DNA from: Corynebacterium urogenitale
GTDB lineage: Bacteria > Actinomycetota > Actinomycetes > Mycobacteriales > Mycobacteriaceae
Length of the DNA stretch: 64,000 nt
NCBI RefSeq assembly: GCF_009026825.1
Contig: NZ_CP045032.1
Span: 1,922,001-1,986,000, forward strand
Reading direction: 5' to 3'
The notes beneath the pieces are model-generated. The model was not told where the DNA came from. It did no database searches and worked only from the letters and a program-made list of their open reading frames with translations. The position numbers and the translations under genes were made by a program. Positions 46,193 through 56,803 of the stretch are shown in pieces; the stretch's first letter is position 1, and every line of letters starts with the position of its first letter.

Positions 46193-46975
46193 CTACTTCG
46201 CCTCGCCTTTCTTCTTTTCCGCGCGCTGAGCAGCCTTCTTCTCCTCGGCCTTCGCCGCCTCCATGATGGCGATGCGCTTCTCCCACGCCTCTTGCGTACG
46301 CTGTGGCACCGGGCGGGCTTCAATCTTGGAATTCAGCAGGCCCACGCCCAGCAGCAGCGTCCACACGGTCTGCACATCAACGGCCATGCGTTCCCACAGG
46401 CCTGGGCGGTCGGCGACCATCATGAACGCCACAAGGCCCGCGGTGGAAACCGCCAGCAGCACCCACGTCAGCTTGTGGACCGCCGCGTTGATCATCGGCC
46501 GCTGGCCATCCGGCAATGCAGGTTCGCGTGTGCCCACCGCCACGGCAAGCATGAGCCCCAAGCCGAACACGACAGAGACCAATGCCGCTCCATCGTGGAG
46601 GTTTCCAGCCACGTTGTGAGGCACTGCACCGACCACACAGATCGCCACACCCTGGATGATCGCCAGCACACCAGCTCGCAGGCCAGCCCGCGCCTCTTTC
46701 CCCTTGTGCGCCAGAATCAGCAGCACGCCACCGATGACCAGCAGCACACCGGAGGCGCACAGACCAAAGTTGAACCACCCGTGCCACGGGCTGCAGATGA
46801 AGCGGGAGGTGAAGTTATCGTCACTCGGCATACATTCGGTCACGCCGAGGTCGCTAATGAGGTTCCAGGACAGCTCGTACACGCCCTCCCACTTCATGAG
46901 CGCCAGTGCCTGCCCCACGAACGCCACGATGGCGCTCAGGATGAACATCAGGCCGGCTGCTTTTCTCTGCGTCAC
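46193..46975 (-). CDS. DUF998 family membrane protein
   Basis: 260 residues with about six hydrophobic helices and the DUF998 pattern (SDLGVTECMPSDDNFTSRFI then CSPWHGWFNFGL). Ends in a charged Lys/Ala/Glu tail. Start GTG 46973–46975. Directly upstream of truA on the same strand, so likely co-transcribed. Function unknown. Confidence 0.8.
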   Translation of the reverse strand: MTQRKAAGLMFILSAIVAFVGQALALMKWEGVYELSWNLISDLGVTECMPSDDNFTSRFICSPWHGWFNFGLCASGVLLVIGGVLLILAHKGKEARAGLRAGVLAIIQGVAICVVGAVPHNVAGNLHDGAALVSVVFGLGLMLAVAVGTREPALPDGQRPMINAAVHKLTWVLLAVSTAGLVAFMMVADRPGLWERMAVDVQTVWTLLLGVGLLNSKIEARPVPQRTQEAWEKRIAIMEAAKAEEKKAAQRAEKKKGEAK

Positions 46976-47080
46976 GGTGGTGCTGCTCTCTTCCCTTTTT
47001 TTAAAGACGCCAACAGGTCAGTAGATGACCAGTGGCACCCTTGAACGTCCCCGTTAGTCTAGTGCACCACCCCGCGGGGT

Positions 47081-47287
47081 CTAACGCACCTTGCAGGTGT
47101 TGATGCCGACCAGGCGGTACAGCGGGCAGAAGCCGATAGCAGCGGTGAGCAGCATGACGGCTCCTAGGACGATGCAGATGATGCCGAAGATGGTCGACGG
47201 GCCGACGATGGCGAAGGCCACGACAAAGAAGACGACGGCGAGAACCAGACGGACAATACGGTCGAGACCGGATTCGTTGCGCTTCAT
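47081..47287 (-). CDS. DUF2892 (YgaP-like transmembrane) protein
   Basis: 68 residues, two membrane helices (LVLAVVFFVVAFAIVG; IFGIICIVLGAVMLLTAAIG) and the signature GFCPLYRLVGINTC. This domain forms the membrane part of the rhodanese YgaP and occurs alone in sulfide/persulfide-response operons. AGGAG lies 6–8 nt before the ATG. A CsoR/CstR-like site lies 131 bp upstream (47418), echoing the one before cdr. Confidence 0.88.
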   Translation of the reverse strand: MKRNESGLDRIVRLVLAVVFFVVAFAIVGPSTIFGIICIVLGAVMLLTAAIGFCPLYRLVGINTCKVR

Positions 47288-47417
47288 GACTACTTCTCCT
47301 TGGTGAAGCGTGGGGCGGGAAATCTTCCCTGTTCTGTCGCTTCTGATTCTATGCCTGAGCTGGCAAAAGGCAATGCTGTGGAAGTGAGAGAAGAAACACG
47401 GGCCGATCGGGAATAAA

Positions 47418-47433
47418 ATACCCCCTAGGGTAC
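47418..47433. promoter_or_regulatory. Imperfect CsoR/CstR-like operator
   Basis: ATACCCCCTAGGGTAC: a CCCTAGGG core with flanking ATA/TAC, very like the perfect palindrome at 5601. It lies between the DUF2892 gene (-) and the cation-efflux gene (+). Confidence 0.5.
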
Positions 47434-47498
47434 TTGCGCTCGCGGCGAACGAGGAGTAACTGACGCGTCATTACACGGGCACATGTGCCTCTACAGAG

Positions 47499-47504
47499 TA
47501 GAGT
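47499..47504 (+). promoter_or_regulatory. -10 element for leaderless cation-efflux gene
   Basis: TAGAGT ends 7 nt before GTG 47512. Confidence 0.45.
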
Positions 47505-47511
47505 GATCGCC

Positions 47512-48132
47512 GTGTCAGAGACTGAATTCACCGCTTCCTCGCTAGACCACCGCGCCAGGCGCATCGTCGCCAGGGTCGCCGGACTGAACTTCACGGGCTT
47601 CCTGGTGGAAGTGATCATCGCCGCGGTCATCGGCTCGGCCGCCTTGTTCGCCGACGCCGCGGACTTCCTCGAGGACACCCTCATCAACGTCCTCGTCCTC
47701 ACCGCCCTGGGCTGGTCCGTCGCCAGCCGCCGCAAAGCCAGCTATGTCCTAGCTGGGTTGATCCTCATCCCCGCCTGCGCCGCCTTTGGCACAGCGTTGT
47801 GGAAGATGTTTAGCGGCGAACCGCCCCAGCCCCACGTGCTGTCGGCAACGGCCATCGGCGCCATGCTCATCAACCTCGTGTGCGCACTGCTGCTCATGCG
47901 GCTGCGCAATGAGGACAGTGCGCTCATGCGCGGGGCGTGGCTGGCGGCTCGCAACGACGTGTTGGCGAACATCCTGATCCTCGCCGCAGGCGTGGTGATG
48001 GTCTTTTGGTTCAGTCCATGGCCGGACATCGTGGTCGGCGTCATCATCGGAGCGATCAATCTGTCCGCAGCCAAGGAGGTCTTCGAGCAGGCGCGGGCGG
48101 AAGATCCAGAGCTGGAAATGGACGAGGACTAG
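47512..48132 (+). CDS. Cation diffusion facilitator (CDF)-like membrane protein
   Basis: 206 residues, about six membrane helices, no cytoplasmic C-terminal domain. Acidic residues FADAADFLEDT in helix 2 and ARNDVLANILILAAG in helix 5 fit the CDF metal site; the usual His is not evident, so metal choice (Zn, Cd, Fe or Mn) is uncertain. GTG 47512 (VSETEFTASS) with a -10 hexamer at leaderless spacing. Divergent from the DUF2892 gene and sharing the CsoR-like site. Confidence 0.78.
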   Translation: MSETEFTASSLDHRARRIVARVAGLNFTGFLVEVIIAAVIGSAALFADAADFLEDTLINVLVLTALGWSVASRRKASYVLAGLILIPACAAFGTALWKMFSGEPPQPHVLSATAIGAMLINLVCALLLMRLRNEDSALMRGAWLAARNDVLANILILAAGVVMVFWFSPWPDIVVGVIIGAINLSAAKEVFEQARAEDPELEMDED

Positions 48133-48183
48133 GTCTCTGGGCTGCTCTTTAAAGGAGTGCCCCAAGTGAAACCGACAACGAGA

Positions 48184-48229
48184 AAACGGGGCACAACCTG
48201 CACTGTGTGAGTGCGGTTGTGCCCCGTTT
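48184..48229. terminator. Bidirectional terminator between CDF gene and rplQ
   Basis: Long stem AAACGGGGCACAACC…GGTTGTGCCCCGTTT with an inner GCACT/AGTGC hairpin. Confidence 0.88.
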
Positions 48230-48263
48230 CGGGTGTCGAGCCTAGGCCCGAGGGGAAAAAGGA

Positions 48264-48740
48264 CTAGTCCTCCTTGGTCTCCTCGGTTTTGGTCTCTTCA
48301 GCCTTGGTCTCCTCAGCCTTAGCCTCTTCTGCCTTCTTGGAAGCAGCTGCGCGGGTGGCGCGGGAAGCCTCGGTGGAAGCGGTTGGCTCGGTCACCAGGG
48401 AGATCTGGGACACAGGAGCGTTGTCGCCCTTGCGGTTCTCCAGCTTGATGATGCGGGTGTAGCCACCGTCACGGCCCTCGAACTTAGGAGCCAGCTCGTT
48501 GAACAGGTAAGCAACAACTTCCTTGTTCGGGATGAGCTTCAGGACGTTGCGACGGTCAGCCAGGGTGCCGCGCTTAGCCTTTGTGATGATCTTCTCTGCG
48601 TACGGACGCAGCAGCTTCGCCTTGGCATCGGTGGTCTTGATGGCGCCGTGCTCAAACAGCTGAGCAGCCAGGTTGGACAGAATCTTCTTCTGGTGGGAAG
48701 CAGAACCGCCGAGACGGGCGCCCTTCTTTGGGGTTGGCAT
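48264..48740 (-). CDS. rplQ: 50S ribosomal protein L17
   Basis: 158 residues ([20 protein letters not shown] …). The last ~45 residues are an Ala/Lys/Glu/Thr-rich tail with KAEE(T)-type repeats, as in other actinobacteria. Last gene of the alpha operon (rpsM-rpsK-rpsD-rpoA-rplQ). Confidence 0.98.
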   Translation of the reverse strand: MPTPKKGARLGGSASHQKKILSNLAAQLFEHGAIKTTDAKAKLLRPYAEKIITKAKRGTLADRRNVLKLIPNKEVVAYLFNELAPKFEGRDGGYTRIIKLENRKGDNAPVSQISLVTEPTASTEASRATRAAASKKAEEAKAEETKAEETKTEETKED

Positions 48741-48784
48741 TTCTTCTCCTCGTTGGAATTTGTGTGCGCGCTTCTAGAAGCGAC

Positions 48785-49798
48785 TTACTCCGCGATGTCC
48801 TCGCCCTCGGTGTCTACGAAGTCGCCCGTTGCAGCGTCGTAGCCTTCGATCTCGGTAACGTCGAAGCCCTCAGGGGAATCCTTCAGGCCCAGACCCAAGC
48901 CAGCCAGCTTGATCTTGACCTCGTTGATGGACTTCTGGCCGAAATTACGGATGTCCAGCAGATCGGACTCCGTGCGAGCAGCCAGCTCACCAACGGTGTG
49001 GATTTCCTCACGCTTGAGGCAGTTGTAGGAACGGACGGAGAAGTTCAGGTCCTCGATTGGCATGTTGTAGGCAGCGATGTGCTCGGTCTCCTGTGGGGAT
49101 GGACCGATCTCGATGCCCTCAGCCTCGAAGTTCAGCTCCTGGGCCAGTCCGAAGAGCTCCACCAGGGTCTTGCCTGCAGATGCCATTGCATCGCGAGCAG
49201 TGATGGAGTTCTTGGTCTCCACGTCGAGGATCAGCTTGTCGAAGTCGGTGCGCTGCTCAACACGAGTAGCTTCCACCTTGTAGCTGACCTTCAGCACTGG
49301 GGAGTAAATCTGGTCGATAGGAATGCGGCCGATCTCGGAGGAAGCGGTGGCAGCTGGCACGTAGCCACGGCCGCGCTCCACAACGAGCTCGATATCCAGC
49401 TTGCCCTGCTCATTGAGGGTGGCGATGTGCAGGTCCTGGTTGTGGACCTCCACACCGGCTGGAGGCATCACATCAGCACCGGTCACCTCGCCTGCACCTT
49501 CCTTGCGGATGTACATCGTCACTGGCTCATCAGACTCGCTGGACAGAACCAGGGACTTGATGTTCAGGATGATGTCGGAAACATCCTCCTTCACGCCAGG
49601 GATGGTGGTGAACTCGTGGAGAACACCCTCGATGCGGATGCTGGTTACTGCTGCACCTGGGATAGAGGACAGCAGGGTACGGCGCAGGGAGTTACCCAGG
49701 GTGTAGCCGAAGCCAGGCTCCAGTGGCTCGATGACGAACCGGGAACGAGACTGGTCGATGTACTCCTCGGTAAGCGCTGGGCGCTGAGAGATAAGCAT
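48785..49798 (-). CDS. rpoA: RNA polymerase alpha subunit
   Basis: 337 residues. N-terminal dimerisation domain ([20 protein letters not shown]) and C-terminal UP-element/activator-binding domain ([35 protein letters not shown]). Standard alpha-operon position. Confidence 0.99.
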   Translation of the reverse strand: MLISQRPALTEEYIDQSRSRFVIEPLEPGFGYTLGNSLRRTLLSSIPGAAVTSIRIEGVLHEFTTIPGVKEDVSDIILNIKSLVLSSESDEPVTMYIRKEGAGEVTGADVMPPAGVEVHNQDLHIATLNEQGKLDIELVVERGRGYVPAATASSEIGRIPIDQIYSPVLKVSYKVEATRVEQRTDFDKLILDVETKNSITARDAMASAGKTLVELFGLAQELNFEAEGIEIGPSPQETEHIAAYNMPIEDLNFSVRSYNCLKREEIHTVGELAARTESDLLDIRNFGQKSINEVKIKLAGLGLGLKDSPEGFDVTEIEGYDAATGDFVDTEGEDIAE

Positions 49799-49912
49799 TT
49801 CTGAAATTCTCCTAATCGGCGACCGCTATATGACGCCGGTAGAGGGGGAACCGTTTCCCGCCACGCAGAGTGGAGAGAAGGACGGCGCGAAAGTGTGTCG
49901 GATATTTCTCTA

Positions 49913-50518
49913 CTACTTGGAGTAGAGCTCGACGATGAGCTGCTCCTGCAGCGGAATGTCGATCTGAGCGCGCTCGGGCAGCTGGTGCACGAGGATGCGC
50001 AGAGTTGCTGGAACGACCTGCAGCCAGGCCGGAACAACAGTGTCAACCAGACGCTCCTGGGCCTCTTCGAACCACAGCATCGACTGGGACTTCTCGCGAA
50101 CGTCGATGATGTCGTACTGGGAAACCCGATAGGAAGGAACGTTGATCTTCTTGCCATTCACGGTGAAGTGACCGTGAGAGACCAGCTGGCGTGCCTGACG
50201 GCGGGTGCGTGCCAGACCAGCGCGGTACACAACGTTGTCGAGGCGGGACTCCAGCAGGATGACCAGGTTGTCACCGGTCTTGCCTGGCTGGCGGTTAGCC
50301 TCAGCGTAGTAACGGCGGAACTGCTTCTCCAGAACGCCGTAGGTGTACTTTGCCTTCTGCTTCTCCTGAAGCTGCAGCAGGTACTCGGACTCCTTGATGC
50401 GAGCGCGGCCAGCCTGTCCCGGAGGGTACGGACGGCGCTCGAAGGAGCTGTCGCCGCCGACGAGGTCGACGCGGAGGCGACGGGACTTGCGGGTTGCAGG
50501 GCCGGTATAACGAGCCAT
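49913..50518 (-). CDS. rpsD: 30S ribosomal protein S4
   Basis: 201 residues ([20 protein letters not shown] …) with the S4 RNA-binding domain ([20 protein letters not shown]). No Zn-binding Cys cluster at the N-terminus. Confidence 0.99.
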   Translation of the reverse strand: MARYTGPATRKSRRLRVDLVGGDSSFERRPYPPGQAGRARIKESEYLLQLQEKQKAKYTYGVLEKQFRRYYAEANRQPGKTGDNLVILLESRLDNVVYRAGLARTRRQARQLVSHGHFTVNGKKINVPSYRVSQYDIIDVREKSQSMLWFEEAQERLVDTVVPAWLQVVPATLRILVHQLPERAQIDIPLQEQLIVELYSK

Positions 50519-50546
50519 GGTGTATCCCTATCCTTTCTGTGAGAAA

Positions 50547-50951
50547 TTAAACGCGACGACGCTTTGGTGGGCGGCAACCGTTGTGTGGCTGTGGAGTCAC
50601 ATCAGCGATCGTGCCAACCTCGAGGCCGGCGGTGGACAGGGAACGGATGGCGGTTTCGCGGCCGGAGCCCGGGCCCTTCACGAAAACGTCAACCTTCTTC
50701 ATGCCGTGCTCCATTGCCTTGCGAGCAGCGGACTCGGCAGCCATCTGTGCAGCGAACGGGGTGGACTTACGGGAACCCTTGAAGCCGACGTGGCCGGAGG
50801 ATGCCCAAGAGATCACAGCGCCGTTCGGGTCCGTGATGGACACGATGGTGTTGTTGAAGGTGGACTTGATGTACGCGTGGCCCTGAGCCACATTCTTCTT
50901 GACGACGCGACGGCCGGTACGGCGAGCGCCGGAACGAGTCTTTGGAGGCAT
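50547..50951 (-). CDS. rpsK: 30S ribosomal protein S11
   Basis: 134 residues ([20 protein letters not shown] … [13 protein letters not shown]). Its ATG overlaps the rpsM stop by one base. Confidence 0.99.
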   Translation of the reverse strand: MPPKTRSGARRTGRRVVKKNVAQGHAYIKSTFNNTIVSITDPNGAVISWASSGHVGFKGSRKSTPFAAQMAAESAARKAMEHGMKKVDVFVKGPGSGRETAIRSLSTAGLEVGTIADVTPQPHNGCRPPKRRRV

Positions 50952-51319
50952 TACTTCTTCTTTCCTGCGATCGTCTTCTTAGGACCCTTACGGGTACGTG
51001 CATTGGTCTTGGTGCGCTGACCGCGAACCGGCAAGCCACGACGGTGGCGCAGGCCCTGGTAGGAACCAATCTCAATCTTGCGACGGATGTCAGCCTGGAT
51101 CTCGCGGCGGAGGTCACCCTCCACCTTCCAGGTGTTCTCGATAACGTCACGCAGAGCGGACAGCTGCTCGTCGGTCAGATCCTTAGAGCGCAGGTCAGGA
51201 GAGATGCCGGTCTTTTCCAGCGCCTCCTTGGAACGGGCTGGGCCGATTCCGAAAATGTAGGTGAGTGCTACCTCCATGCGCTTATCGCGTGGGAGGTCCA
51301 CACCAGCAAGGCGTGCCAT
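50951..51319 (-). CDS. rpsM: 30S ribosomal protein S13
   Basis: 122 residues ([20 protein letters not shown] … [16 protein letters not shown]). First gene of the alpha operon here; rpmJ, often placed just before it, is absent from the 230-bp gap to infA. Confidence 0.99.
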   Translation of the reverse strand: MARLAGVDLPRDKRMEVALTYIFGIGPARSKEALEKTGISPDLRSKDLTDEQLSALRDVIENTWKVEGDLRREIQADIRRKIEIGSYQGLRHRRGLPVRGQRTKTNARTRKGPKKTIAGKKK

Positions 51320-51550
51320 ATGGCAGGTTCCTTCCGGTAAGTGCGGCGGTTTTCTCCATACTCATCCCGGACAAAAGCGCACTGAACTATCACAGCAGTA
51401 CAGTTTTGCGGGCTTCGGCCGCCGCGGCCAAAGGTAGTGATCGGGGGTCTCACTGCAACCTTGTGCGGTGAGCGCACCATCGCGTGCGCCCCGAATGGAT
51501 GTATGGAGGCTTACATACGAATTGTTGTAAGTCCCGCGTGATTGCTGGGC

Positions 51551-51772
51551 TTACTTGTAGCGGTAGACGATACGGCCGCGGGTCAGGTCGTATGGGGAAA
51601 GCTCAACCACCACACGATCCTCTGGGAGAATACGGATGTAGTGCTGACGCATCTTGCCGGAGATGTGTGCGAGCACCTTGTGCCCATTGTCCAGCTCGAC
51701 GCGGAACATCGCGTTTGGCAGAGGCTCGACGATGCGACCCTCGACCTCGATGGCGCCTTCCTTCTTAGCCAT
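51551..51772 (-). CDS. infA: Translation initiation factor IF-1
   Basis: 73 residues ([20 protein letters not shown] … [11 protein letters not shown]), S1-like OB fold. GGAAG precedes ATG 51772. It stands alone between the map and rpsM units, with a CTTACA/TGTAAG inverted repeat just beyond its 3' end (51510–51531). Confidence 0.98.
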   Translation of the reverse strand: MAKKEGAIEVEGRIVEPLPNAMFRVELDNGHKVLAHISGKMRQHYIRILPEDRVVVELSPYDLTRGRIVYRYK

Positions 51773-51972
51773 AAACTTCCTAACAAGTCTTGTGAACTGT
51801 ATGGTCTCCCGCTGCTGAATCATCGCAGGTCAGCAGCATATGCAGCGACCCAGATTCAACGAGTGGTTAGCCGGTGGGCTCTTATCTCCCACACGACAAA
51901 CGCCTACATTACGCTCTTTGACCAGCTCATGGCAAATCTCCGCAGGTCAAGGCTTCCCCTAAGCCTGCCACG

Positions 51973-52767
51973 CTACAACCTTGGCGTCAGGATCCTCGGC
52001 CCCGATGCAGTTGCCGCGACCGTGTGCTCCCAGTGCGAAGCCCAGGAACCGTCCTCGGTTACCACGCCCCAGTTGTCGTCGAGCACCACAGAGTATTCCG
52101 TACCGAGTGCGAGCATCGGTTCGATCGCCAGCACGGAGCCCTCCTGAATCAGCGGACCACGGCCGGGCTTTCCCTCATTCGCCAGGTAGGGATCTTCGTG
52201 CATTGTCTGCCCGATCCCATGCCCACCGTATCCATCCACAATGTAGAGGTCTACCCCAAACTTCTGCTCTGCCTTGCGGGTTGCTTCCTCGAGCGCCCAG
52301 GAGACGTCCGTGAGGCGATTACCCGGAACCATCGCCTTGATTCCCTCGGATAGAACCCATTCCGTTGCATCATTGAGCTTTCGCGCTTCCTCGGAGATCT
52401 CGCCGATGCCGAAGGTCCAGGCGCTATCACCTACCCACCCCTGGTAGGTGGCACCACAATCGACGGAAACAAGGTCCCCTTCCCTGAGAACCACATTTGC
52501 GCTGGGGATGCCGTGCACAATCATGTCGTTCACGCTGGAGCAAATAGAACCCGGGAAGCCCTCGTAGCCCTTGAAAGTAGGAATGGCGCCGGCGCTGCGG
52601 ATCGTCTCCTCCGCAATCGCATCCAGGTCGAGCGTCGTCATTCCAGGCTTGGCTGCGTTGCGCACCGCTTGGAGAGCACGCCCCACGATTTCACCGGCTG
52701 CCTGCATAGCGTCGAGTTGTTCCGGTGTTTTCGCCGGAATCGTCTTGTTCTTCTTGCGGAAACCCAC
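51973..52767 (-). CDS. map: Methionine aminopeptidase (type I)
   Basis: 264 residues; removes the initiator Met. Metal ligands sit in DLVSVDCGATYQGWVGDSAW, GYGGHGIGQTMHEDPYL and the later Glu residues (LAIEPMLALG, EDGSWASHWEHT). GTG 52767 has GAGAGG 8–13 nt upstream and gives the normal N-terminus VGFRKKNKTIPAKTPEQLDA; the 41-residue upstream extension overlaps a repeat element and is rejected. Downstream of adk, separated by a terminator-like structure. Confidence 0.93.
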   Translation of the reverse strand: MGFRKKNKTIPAKTPEQLDAMQAAGEIVGRALQAVRNAAKPGMTTLDLDAIAEETIRSAGAIPTFKGYEGFPGSICSSVNDMIVHGIPSANVVLREGDLVSVDCGATYQGWVGDSAWTFGIGEISEEARKLNDATEWVLSEGIKAMVPGNRLTDVSWALEEATRKAEQKFGVDLYIVDGYGGHGIGQTMHEDPYLANEGKPGRGPLIQEGSVLAIEPMLALGTEYSVVLDDNWGVVTEDGSWASHWEHTVAATASGPRILTPRL

Positions 52768-52811
52768 GTGCGAACCTCTCGCTTTCCTGTCCGTTGCTGG
52801 GTTGTTATCGT

Positions 52812-52849
52812 ATTTCGACGCCACCTCTCCCACTCCCCTAGTGGCGTCG
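52812..52849. repeat. Inverted pair of CGACGCCAC / GTGGCGTCG in map upstream region
   Basis: Nine-base arms separated by 16 nt, the same spacer length as the pair at 8632 but in the opposite arm order. It lies in the map 5' region. Confidence 0.55.
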
Positions 52850-52877
52850 TCCATAAATGAAGGTGCGGGAATGAATA

Positions 52878-52935
52878 AACACCGCGCCACATGGGCGGGA
52901 CAGTGCCATTGTCCCAGGTATGTGAGCGCGGTGTT
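52878..52935 (-). terminator. Terminator after adk
   Basis: AACACCGCGC pairs with GCGCGGTGTT, enclosing a second GGGACA/TGTCCC hairpin; on the minus strand it is followed by TATTCATT. Confidence 0.7.
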
Positions 52936-52954
52936 GAGGAAGAGTGCTCGGGAC

Positions 52955-53500
52955 TTACTTGTCTAGGGCGTCCAGCGTGGTGGTGGAGATATCTTCCACA
53001 GTGCCCTCTGCGTCGATGTTTACCAGGATGTCCTGGTAGTGGTCGATCAGAGGAGCGGTTTCCTCACGGTAGACCTCGAGGCGAGTGCGGATGGTCTCCT
53101 CGTTGTCGTCATTGCGACCACGGGCGAGCATGCGATCCACTACGACGTCCTCGGAGACAACGTAGTTCACCACGGCATCCAGGGAAGTGCCATCATCCTG
53201 CAGCATCTTCTCCAGCAGCTCGGCCTGCTCGATGGTGCGTGGAAAACCGTCGAGGAGGAAGCCATTGCGGGCGTCTTCCTGGTTCAGACGATCGCGCACC
53301 ATGTTCGCCGTGACCTCGGTCGGCACCAGCTTGCCGGCATCCATGTACTCCTGAGCCTGCTTGCCCAGGTCGGTGCCGTTGCTGATGTTCGCACGGAAAA
53401 GATCACCAGTGGAGATGTGCGGGATCTTCAGGGAATCGGACAGCAGGGAAGCCTGCGTACCCTTGCCAGCACCGGGAGGGCCGAGGAGAACTAGTCTCAT
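52955..53500 (-). CDS. adk: Adenylate kinase
   Basis: 181 residues: P-loop [13 protein letters not shown]-binding [23 protein letters not shown] region short (no Zn-finger insert), as in actinobacterial enzymes. ATG overlaps the secY stop by ATGA, so the two are coupled. Confidence 0.98.
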   Translation of the reverse strand: MRLVLLGPPGAGKGTQASLLSDSLKIPHISTGDLFRANISNGTDLGKQAQEYMDAGKLVPTEVTANMVRDRLNQEDARNGFLLDGFPRTIEQAELLEKMLQDDGTSLDAVVNYVVSEDVVVDRMLARGRNDDNEETIRTRLEVYREETAPLIDHYQDILVNIDAEGTVEDISTTTLDALDK

Positions 53501-54831
53501 TTGAGGAATCCTTCGTAGTTAGCTTGCATGAGCTGGGACTCGATCTGCTTCACCGTCGTCAAAGAAACGGAAACCAGAATCAAGATCGCCGTACCGCCGA
53601 ATGGCATGGATCCATTGGCAGCGTTTGTAGCCTGTACTCCCATGTTAATCAGGATGTTCGGCAGGATGGCAATCACACCCAGGTAAACCGAGCCGACAAC
53701 CAGCAGGCGGGTCATGACATAACCCAAGTACTCCGCGGTTGGCCGGCCAGGACGAATGCCTGGAATGAAGCCACCGTACTTCTTCATGTTATCCGCCTGG
53801 TCATTCGGGTCGTACTGGACCGAGACGTAGAAGAAGGAAAAGAAAATGATCAGAACCAGGTAGATGAGAATGTACTGCCATGCCGAAGGATCTTGCAGCA
53901 CGGTCATGACGTTGCGGTTCCACCAGTTGTCTTGGTTCTGCGCACCCATCGGATCATTGGACTGAATGATCTGAGTGATGAGAATCGGAACAGTCAACAG
54001 GGAGGAAGCAAAGATCACTGGGATCACGCCGGCCTGGTTGACCTTCAGCGGCAGATACGTGGATGTCTCACCGTACTGGCGGCGACCAATCATACGCTTG
54101 GCGTACTGCACCGGAATACGGCGCTGTCCTTGCTCGATGAAGACCACGCCAATAACCAGTAGCAGAACGCCAACGAGCACAGCACCGAAGACGAAGCCGG
54201 AGGAGTTTGAGAAGATTGAGGCTCCCTCAGCGGGCAGCATCGTAGCAATGCCGGCAGTAATCAGCAGTGACATGCCGTTACCCACACCGCGGTCAGTAAT
54301 CAGCTCACCAAACCACATGAGCAGCACGGCACCGGAAGTCATGATGAGCACCATCACGACGAGGCCGAAAATACCCACATCCTCCTTGAGGACCGGGATG
54401 CCCTGCCCCAGAAGCTGCTCGCGGTCCGCGAGAGCGACGATGCCGGAAGATTGGAGCAAAGCCAGGGCCACGGTCAGATAACGGGTGTATTCCGTCATCT
54501 TGGCTTGGCCGGACTGGCCCTCCTTCTTCAGTTGCTCGAACTTTGGGATCACCACGGTCAGCAACTGCACGATGATGGAGGCCGTAATGTACGGCATAAT
54601 TCCCACCGCGAAGATGGAGAGCTGCAGCAGCGCGCCACCGGAAAAGAGATTAATCAGGGAGTAGACGGCGGATTGGCTCGTCAGGTCCTTGATCTGCTGG
54701 GTGATCGCAACGTAATCCACACCAGGCGTGGGGATCTGTGCGCCCACGCGGTACAGAATGATCATCGCAATGGTGAAGAGAATCTTCTTGCGGAGATCAA
54801 CGTTTTTGAACGCCGAAATTATGGCGGACAA
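53497..54831 (-). CDS. secY: Preprotein translocase subunit SecY
   Basis: 444 residues, ten membrane helices forming the Sec channel; [20 protein letters not shown] start and [10 protein letters not shown] plug region. The start codon is TTG at 54831 with GGGAGG 7 nt before it. A terminator after rplO and a 244-bp gap indicate its own promoter. Confidence 0.98.
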   Translation of the reverse strand: MSAIISAFKNVDLRKKILFTIAMIILYRVGAQIPTPGVDYVAITQQIKDLTSQSAVYSLINLFSGGALLQLSIFAVGIMPYITASIIVQLLTVVIPKFEQLKKEGQSGQAKMTEYTRYLTVALALLQSSGIVALADREQLLGQGIPVLKEDVGIFGLVVMVLIMTSGAVLLMWFGELITDRGVGNGMSLLITAGIATMLPAEGASIFSNSSGFVFGAVLVGVLLLVIGVVFIEQGQRRIPVQYAKRMIGRRQYGETSTYLPLKVNQAGVIPVIFASSLLTVPILITQIIQSNDPMGAQNQDNWWNRNVMTVLQDPSAWQYILIYLVLIIFFSFFYVSVQYDPNDQADNMKKYGGFIPGIRPGRPTAEYLGYVMTRLLVVGSVYLGVIAILPNILINMGVQATNAANGSMPFGGTAILILVSVSLTTVKQIESQLMQANYEGFLK

Positions 54832-55013
54832 ACTAGCCTCCCATGAACGAAAGAATCACACAGCGTGGTGTTACCCGCGTGTGCGCGGACGTGTGATGCC
54901 TGCGTGATCCTTCGAGGTTTACGGACATACAACCCCAAAATAGTATCAGTTCGGGGTGCGCGCGCTAAACCGGGAGACGCAATTTTTCTCGCTTTTTGAG
55001 CGCAGCAATAGAA

Positions 55014-55047
55014 AAGCACCACCCCACCTGCGGTGGGAGTGGCGCTT
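55014..55047 (-). terminator. Terminator after rplO
   Basis: Stem of about 15 bp with one mismatch and one bulge around TGC, followed on the minus strand by TTTTCT; ends the rpsH–rplO unit before secY. Confidence 0.85.
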
Positions 55048-55075
55048 GGAAAGTTCGCTACGAACTTAGGGAGAC

Positions 55076-55522
55076 TTAAGCCTCGGTGACGGAGCCACCT
55101 GCGGCCTCAATTTTCTCCTTCGCAGACTTGGAGAACTTCTGAGCGGTGACGTTCAGCTTGACGCTGATCTCGCCGTTGCCCAGAACCTTCACTGGCTGCT
55201 TTGCACGAACCAGGCCTGCAGCAACAAGGTCTGCAACGGTGACGTCGCCACCGTTAGGGAATGCCTTCTCGAGGTCCTCAACGTTGACAACCTGGAAGAC
55301 AACCTTGGCTGGGTTCTTGAAGCCCTTCAGCTTTGGCAGACGCATGTGTAGTGGCATCTGGCCACCCTCAAACGCTGCAGAAACCTGCTTGCGAGCCTTC
55401 GTACCCTTGGTACCACGACCGGCGGTCTTACCCTTGGATGCCTCACCACGACCCACGCGGGTCTTGGCCTGGTTAGCACCCTTGGATGGACGGAGGTCGT
55501 GGAGCTTGATTGGATCGCTCAT
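55076..55522 (-). CDS. rplO: 50S ribosomal protein L15
   Basis: 148 residues ([37 protein letters not shown]). Last gene of the rpsH-rplF-rplR-rpsE-rpmD-rplO unit. Confidence 0.98.
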   Translation of the reverse strand: MSDPIKLHDLRPSKGANQAKTRVGRGEASKGKTAGRGTKGTKARKQVSAAFEGGQMPLHMRLPKLKGFKNPAKVVFQVVNVEDLEKAFPNGGDVTVADLVAAGLVRAKQPVKVLGNGEISVKLNVTAQKFSKSAKEKIEAAGGSVTEA

Positions 55523-55524
55523 TG

Positions 55525-55710
55525 TTACTCTCCTGCCACTTCTTCGACCTTGACCATGTGGCGCACAGCATTGATCATGCCGCGGACGACAGGCGTGTCC
55601 TCACGGACAACTTCCTGACCGATGCGCTTCAGGCCGAGGGAACGCAGCGAATCACGCTGGTTCTGCTTGGTTCCGACGGTGCCCTTCAACTGGGTGATCT
55701 TCAGAGCCAT
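55525..55710 (-). CDS. rpmD: 50S ribosomal protein L30
   Basis: 61 residues ([20 protein letters not shown] …). Two bases separate it from rplO. Confidence 0.98.
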   Translation of the reverse strand: MALKITQLKGTVGTKQNQRDSLRSLGLKRIGQEVVREDTPVVRGMINAVRHMVKVEEVAGE

Positions 55711-55713
55711 TGT

Positions 55714-56352
55714 TTATGCCCCCTGTCCTGCAGCGCGAGCGCGAAGCATTGCGGCTGGTGCAACCTCTTCGAGGGACTTACCACGGCGGGCAGCAACCTC
55801 TTCAGGGCGCACGAGCTGCTTCAGGCCATCCACGGTTGCGTGGACAACGTTGATTGCATTGTCGGAGCCCAGGGACTTGGACAGGATGTCCTGCACGCCA
55901 GCGCACTCGAGCACTGGACGAGCAGCGCCACCAGCGATCACACCGGTACCTGGGGCAGCTGGCTTCATCATGACGATGCCGGCTGCGGTCTCACCCTGAA
56001 CTGGGTGGGTGATGGTGCCGTTGATCATTGGGACGCGGAAGAAGTTCTTACGAGCCTCTTCTGCACCCTTCTGGATAGCAGCTGGAACTTCCTTGGCCTT
56101 GCCGTAGCCAACGCCGACCATGCCCTGGCCGTCGCCGACGATGACGAGAGCGGTGAAGCTGAAGCGACGACCACCCTTGACAACCTTGGAGACGCGGTTG
56201 ATGGTCACCACGCGCTCGATGTACTGGTTGCGCTCGTCCTGCTGCTGGTTGCGACGATCGTTACGACGGTCGTTGTTGCGGCCGCCGCGCTCGTTGCGGT
56301 TGTTGTCGTTGTTCTCGGCGGAGCGTCCGCCGTTACGTTCACGTCCCGACAT
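55714..56352 (-). CDS. rpsE: 30S ribosomal protein S5
   Basis: 212 residues. A ~45-residue Arg/Asn/Asp-rich N-terminal extension, usual in corynebacteria, precedes the S5 double-stranded-RNA-binding and C-terminal domains ([20 protein letters not shown]). ATG 56352 has GAAGG upstream; the GTG one codon earlier is the alternative. Confidence 0.97.
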   Translation of the reverse strand: MSGRERNGGRSAENNDNNRNERGGRNNDRRNDRRNQQQDERNQYIERVVTINRVSKVVKGGRRFSFTALVIVGDGQGMVGVGYGKAKEVPAAIQKGAEEARKNFFRVPMINGTITHPVQGETAAGIVMMKPAAPGTGVIAGGAARPVLECAGVQDILSKSLGSDNAINVVHATVDGLKQLVRPEEVAARRGKSLEEVAPAAMLRARAAGQGA

Positions 56353-56392
56353 CACGCGTTCCTTCCGTTGGTGTTGTAGTTAGCGGTGATCA

Positions 56393-56803
56393 TTAGAACT
56401 TCAGACCACCTTCGCGGGCAGCGTCGGCCAGAGCGGCGACGCGACCGTGGTACTTGTAGCCGGCGCGGTCGAAGACCACTGACTCGATGCCAGCGGCCTT
56501 AGCGCGCTCGGCGATCAGCTGACCCACCTTTGCACCGCGTGCCTTCTTGTCACCCTCGAGGGAACGCACTTCTGGCTCCATCGTGGACGCAGCGGCCAGG
56601 GTGTGGCCAGCCACATCGTCGATGACCTGAACGTGCATGTGACGAGAGGTACGGTGCACAACGAGACGTGGAGCCTCTGGAGTACCGGAGAGGTTCTTGC
56701 GGATGCGGAAGTGGCGACGTGCGCGTGCCACGCGGCGGCGGGTGGAGATGTCCTTGCCCACCGGCAGGCGCTGGCCTTCCTTCTTGGATGCGTTGTTGCT
56801 CAT
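56393..56803 (-). CDS. rplR: 50S ribosomal protein L18
   Basis: 136 residues ([41 protein letters not shown] ending); binds 5S rRNA. ATG overlaps the rplF stop by one base. Confidence 0.98.
   Translation of the reverse strand: MSNNASKKEGQRLPVGKDISTRRRVARARRHFRIRKNLSGTPEAPRLVVHRTSRHMHVQVIDDVAGHTLAAASTMEPEVRSLEGDKKARGAKVGQLIAERAKAAGIESVVFDRAGYKYHGRVAALADAAREGGLKF

Noticed and set aside
48728..49804. 358-codon plus-strand ORF opposite rpoA
   Set aside because: Antisense shadow of rpoA; Leu/Val/Asp composition reflects the reversed codons.
52768..52890. N-terminal 41-residue extension of map
   Set aside because: No family similarity, contains the inverted repeat element, and the GTG at 52767 has a good ribosome site.
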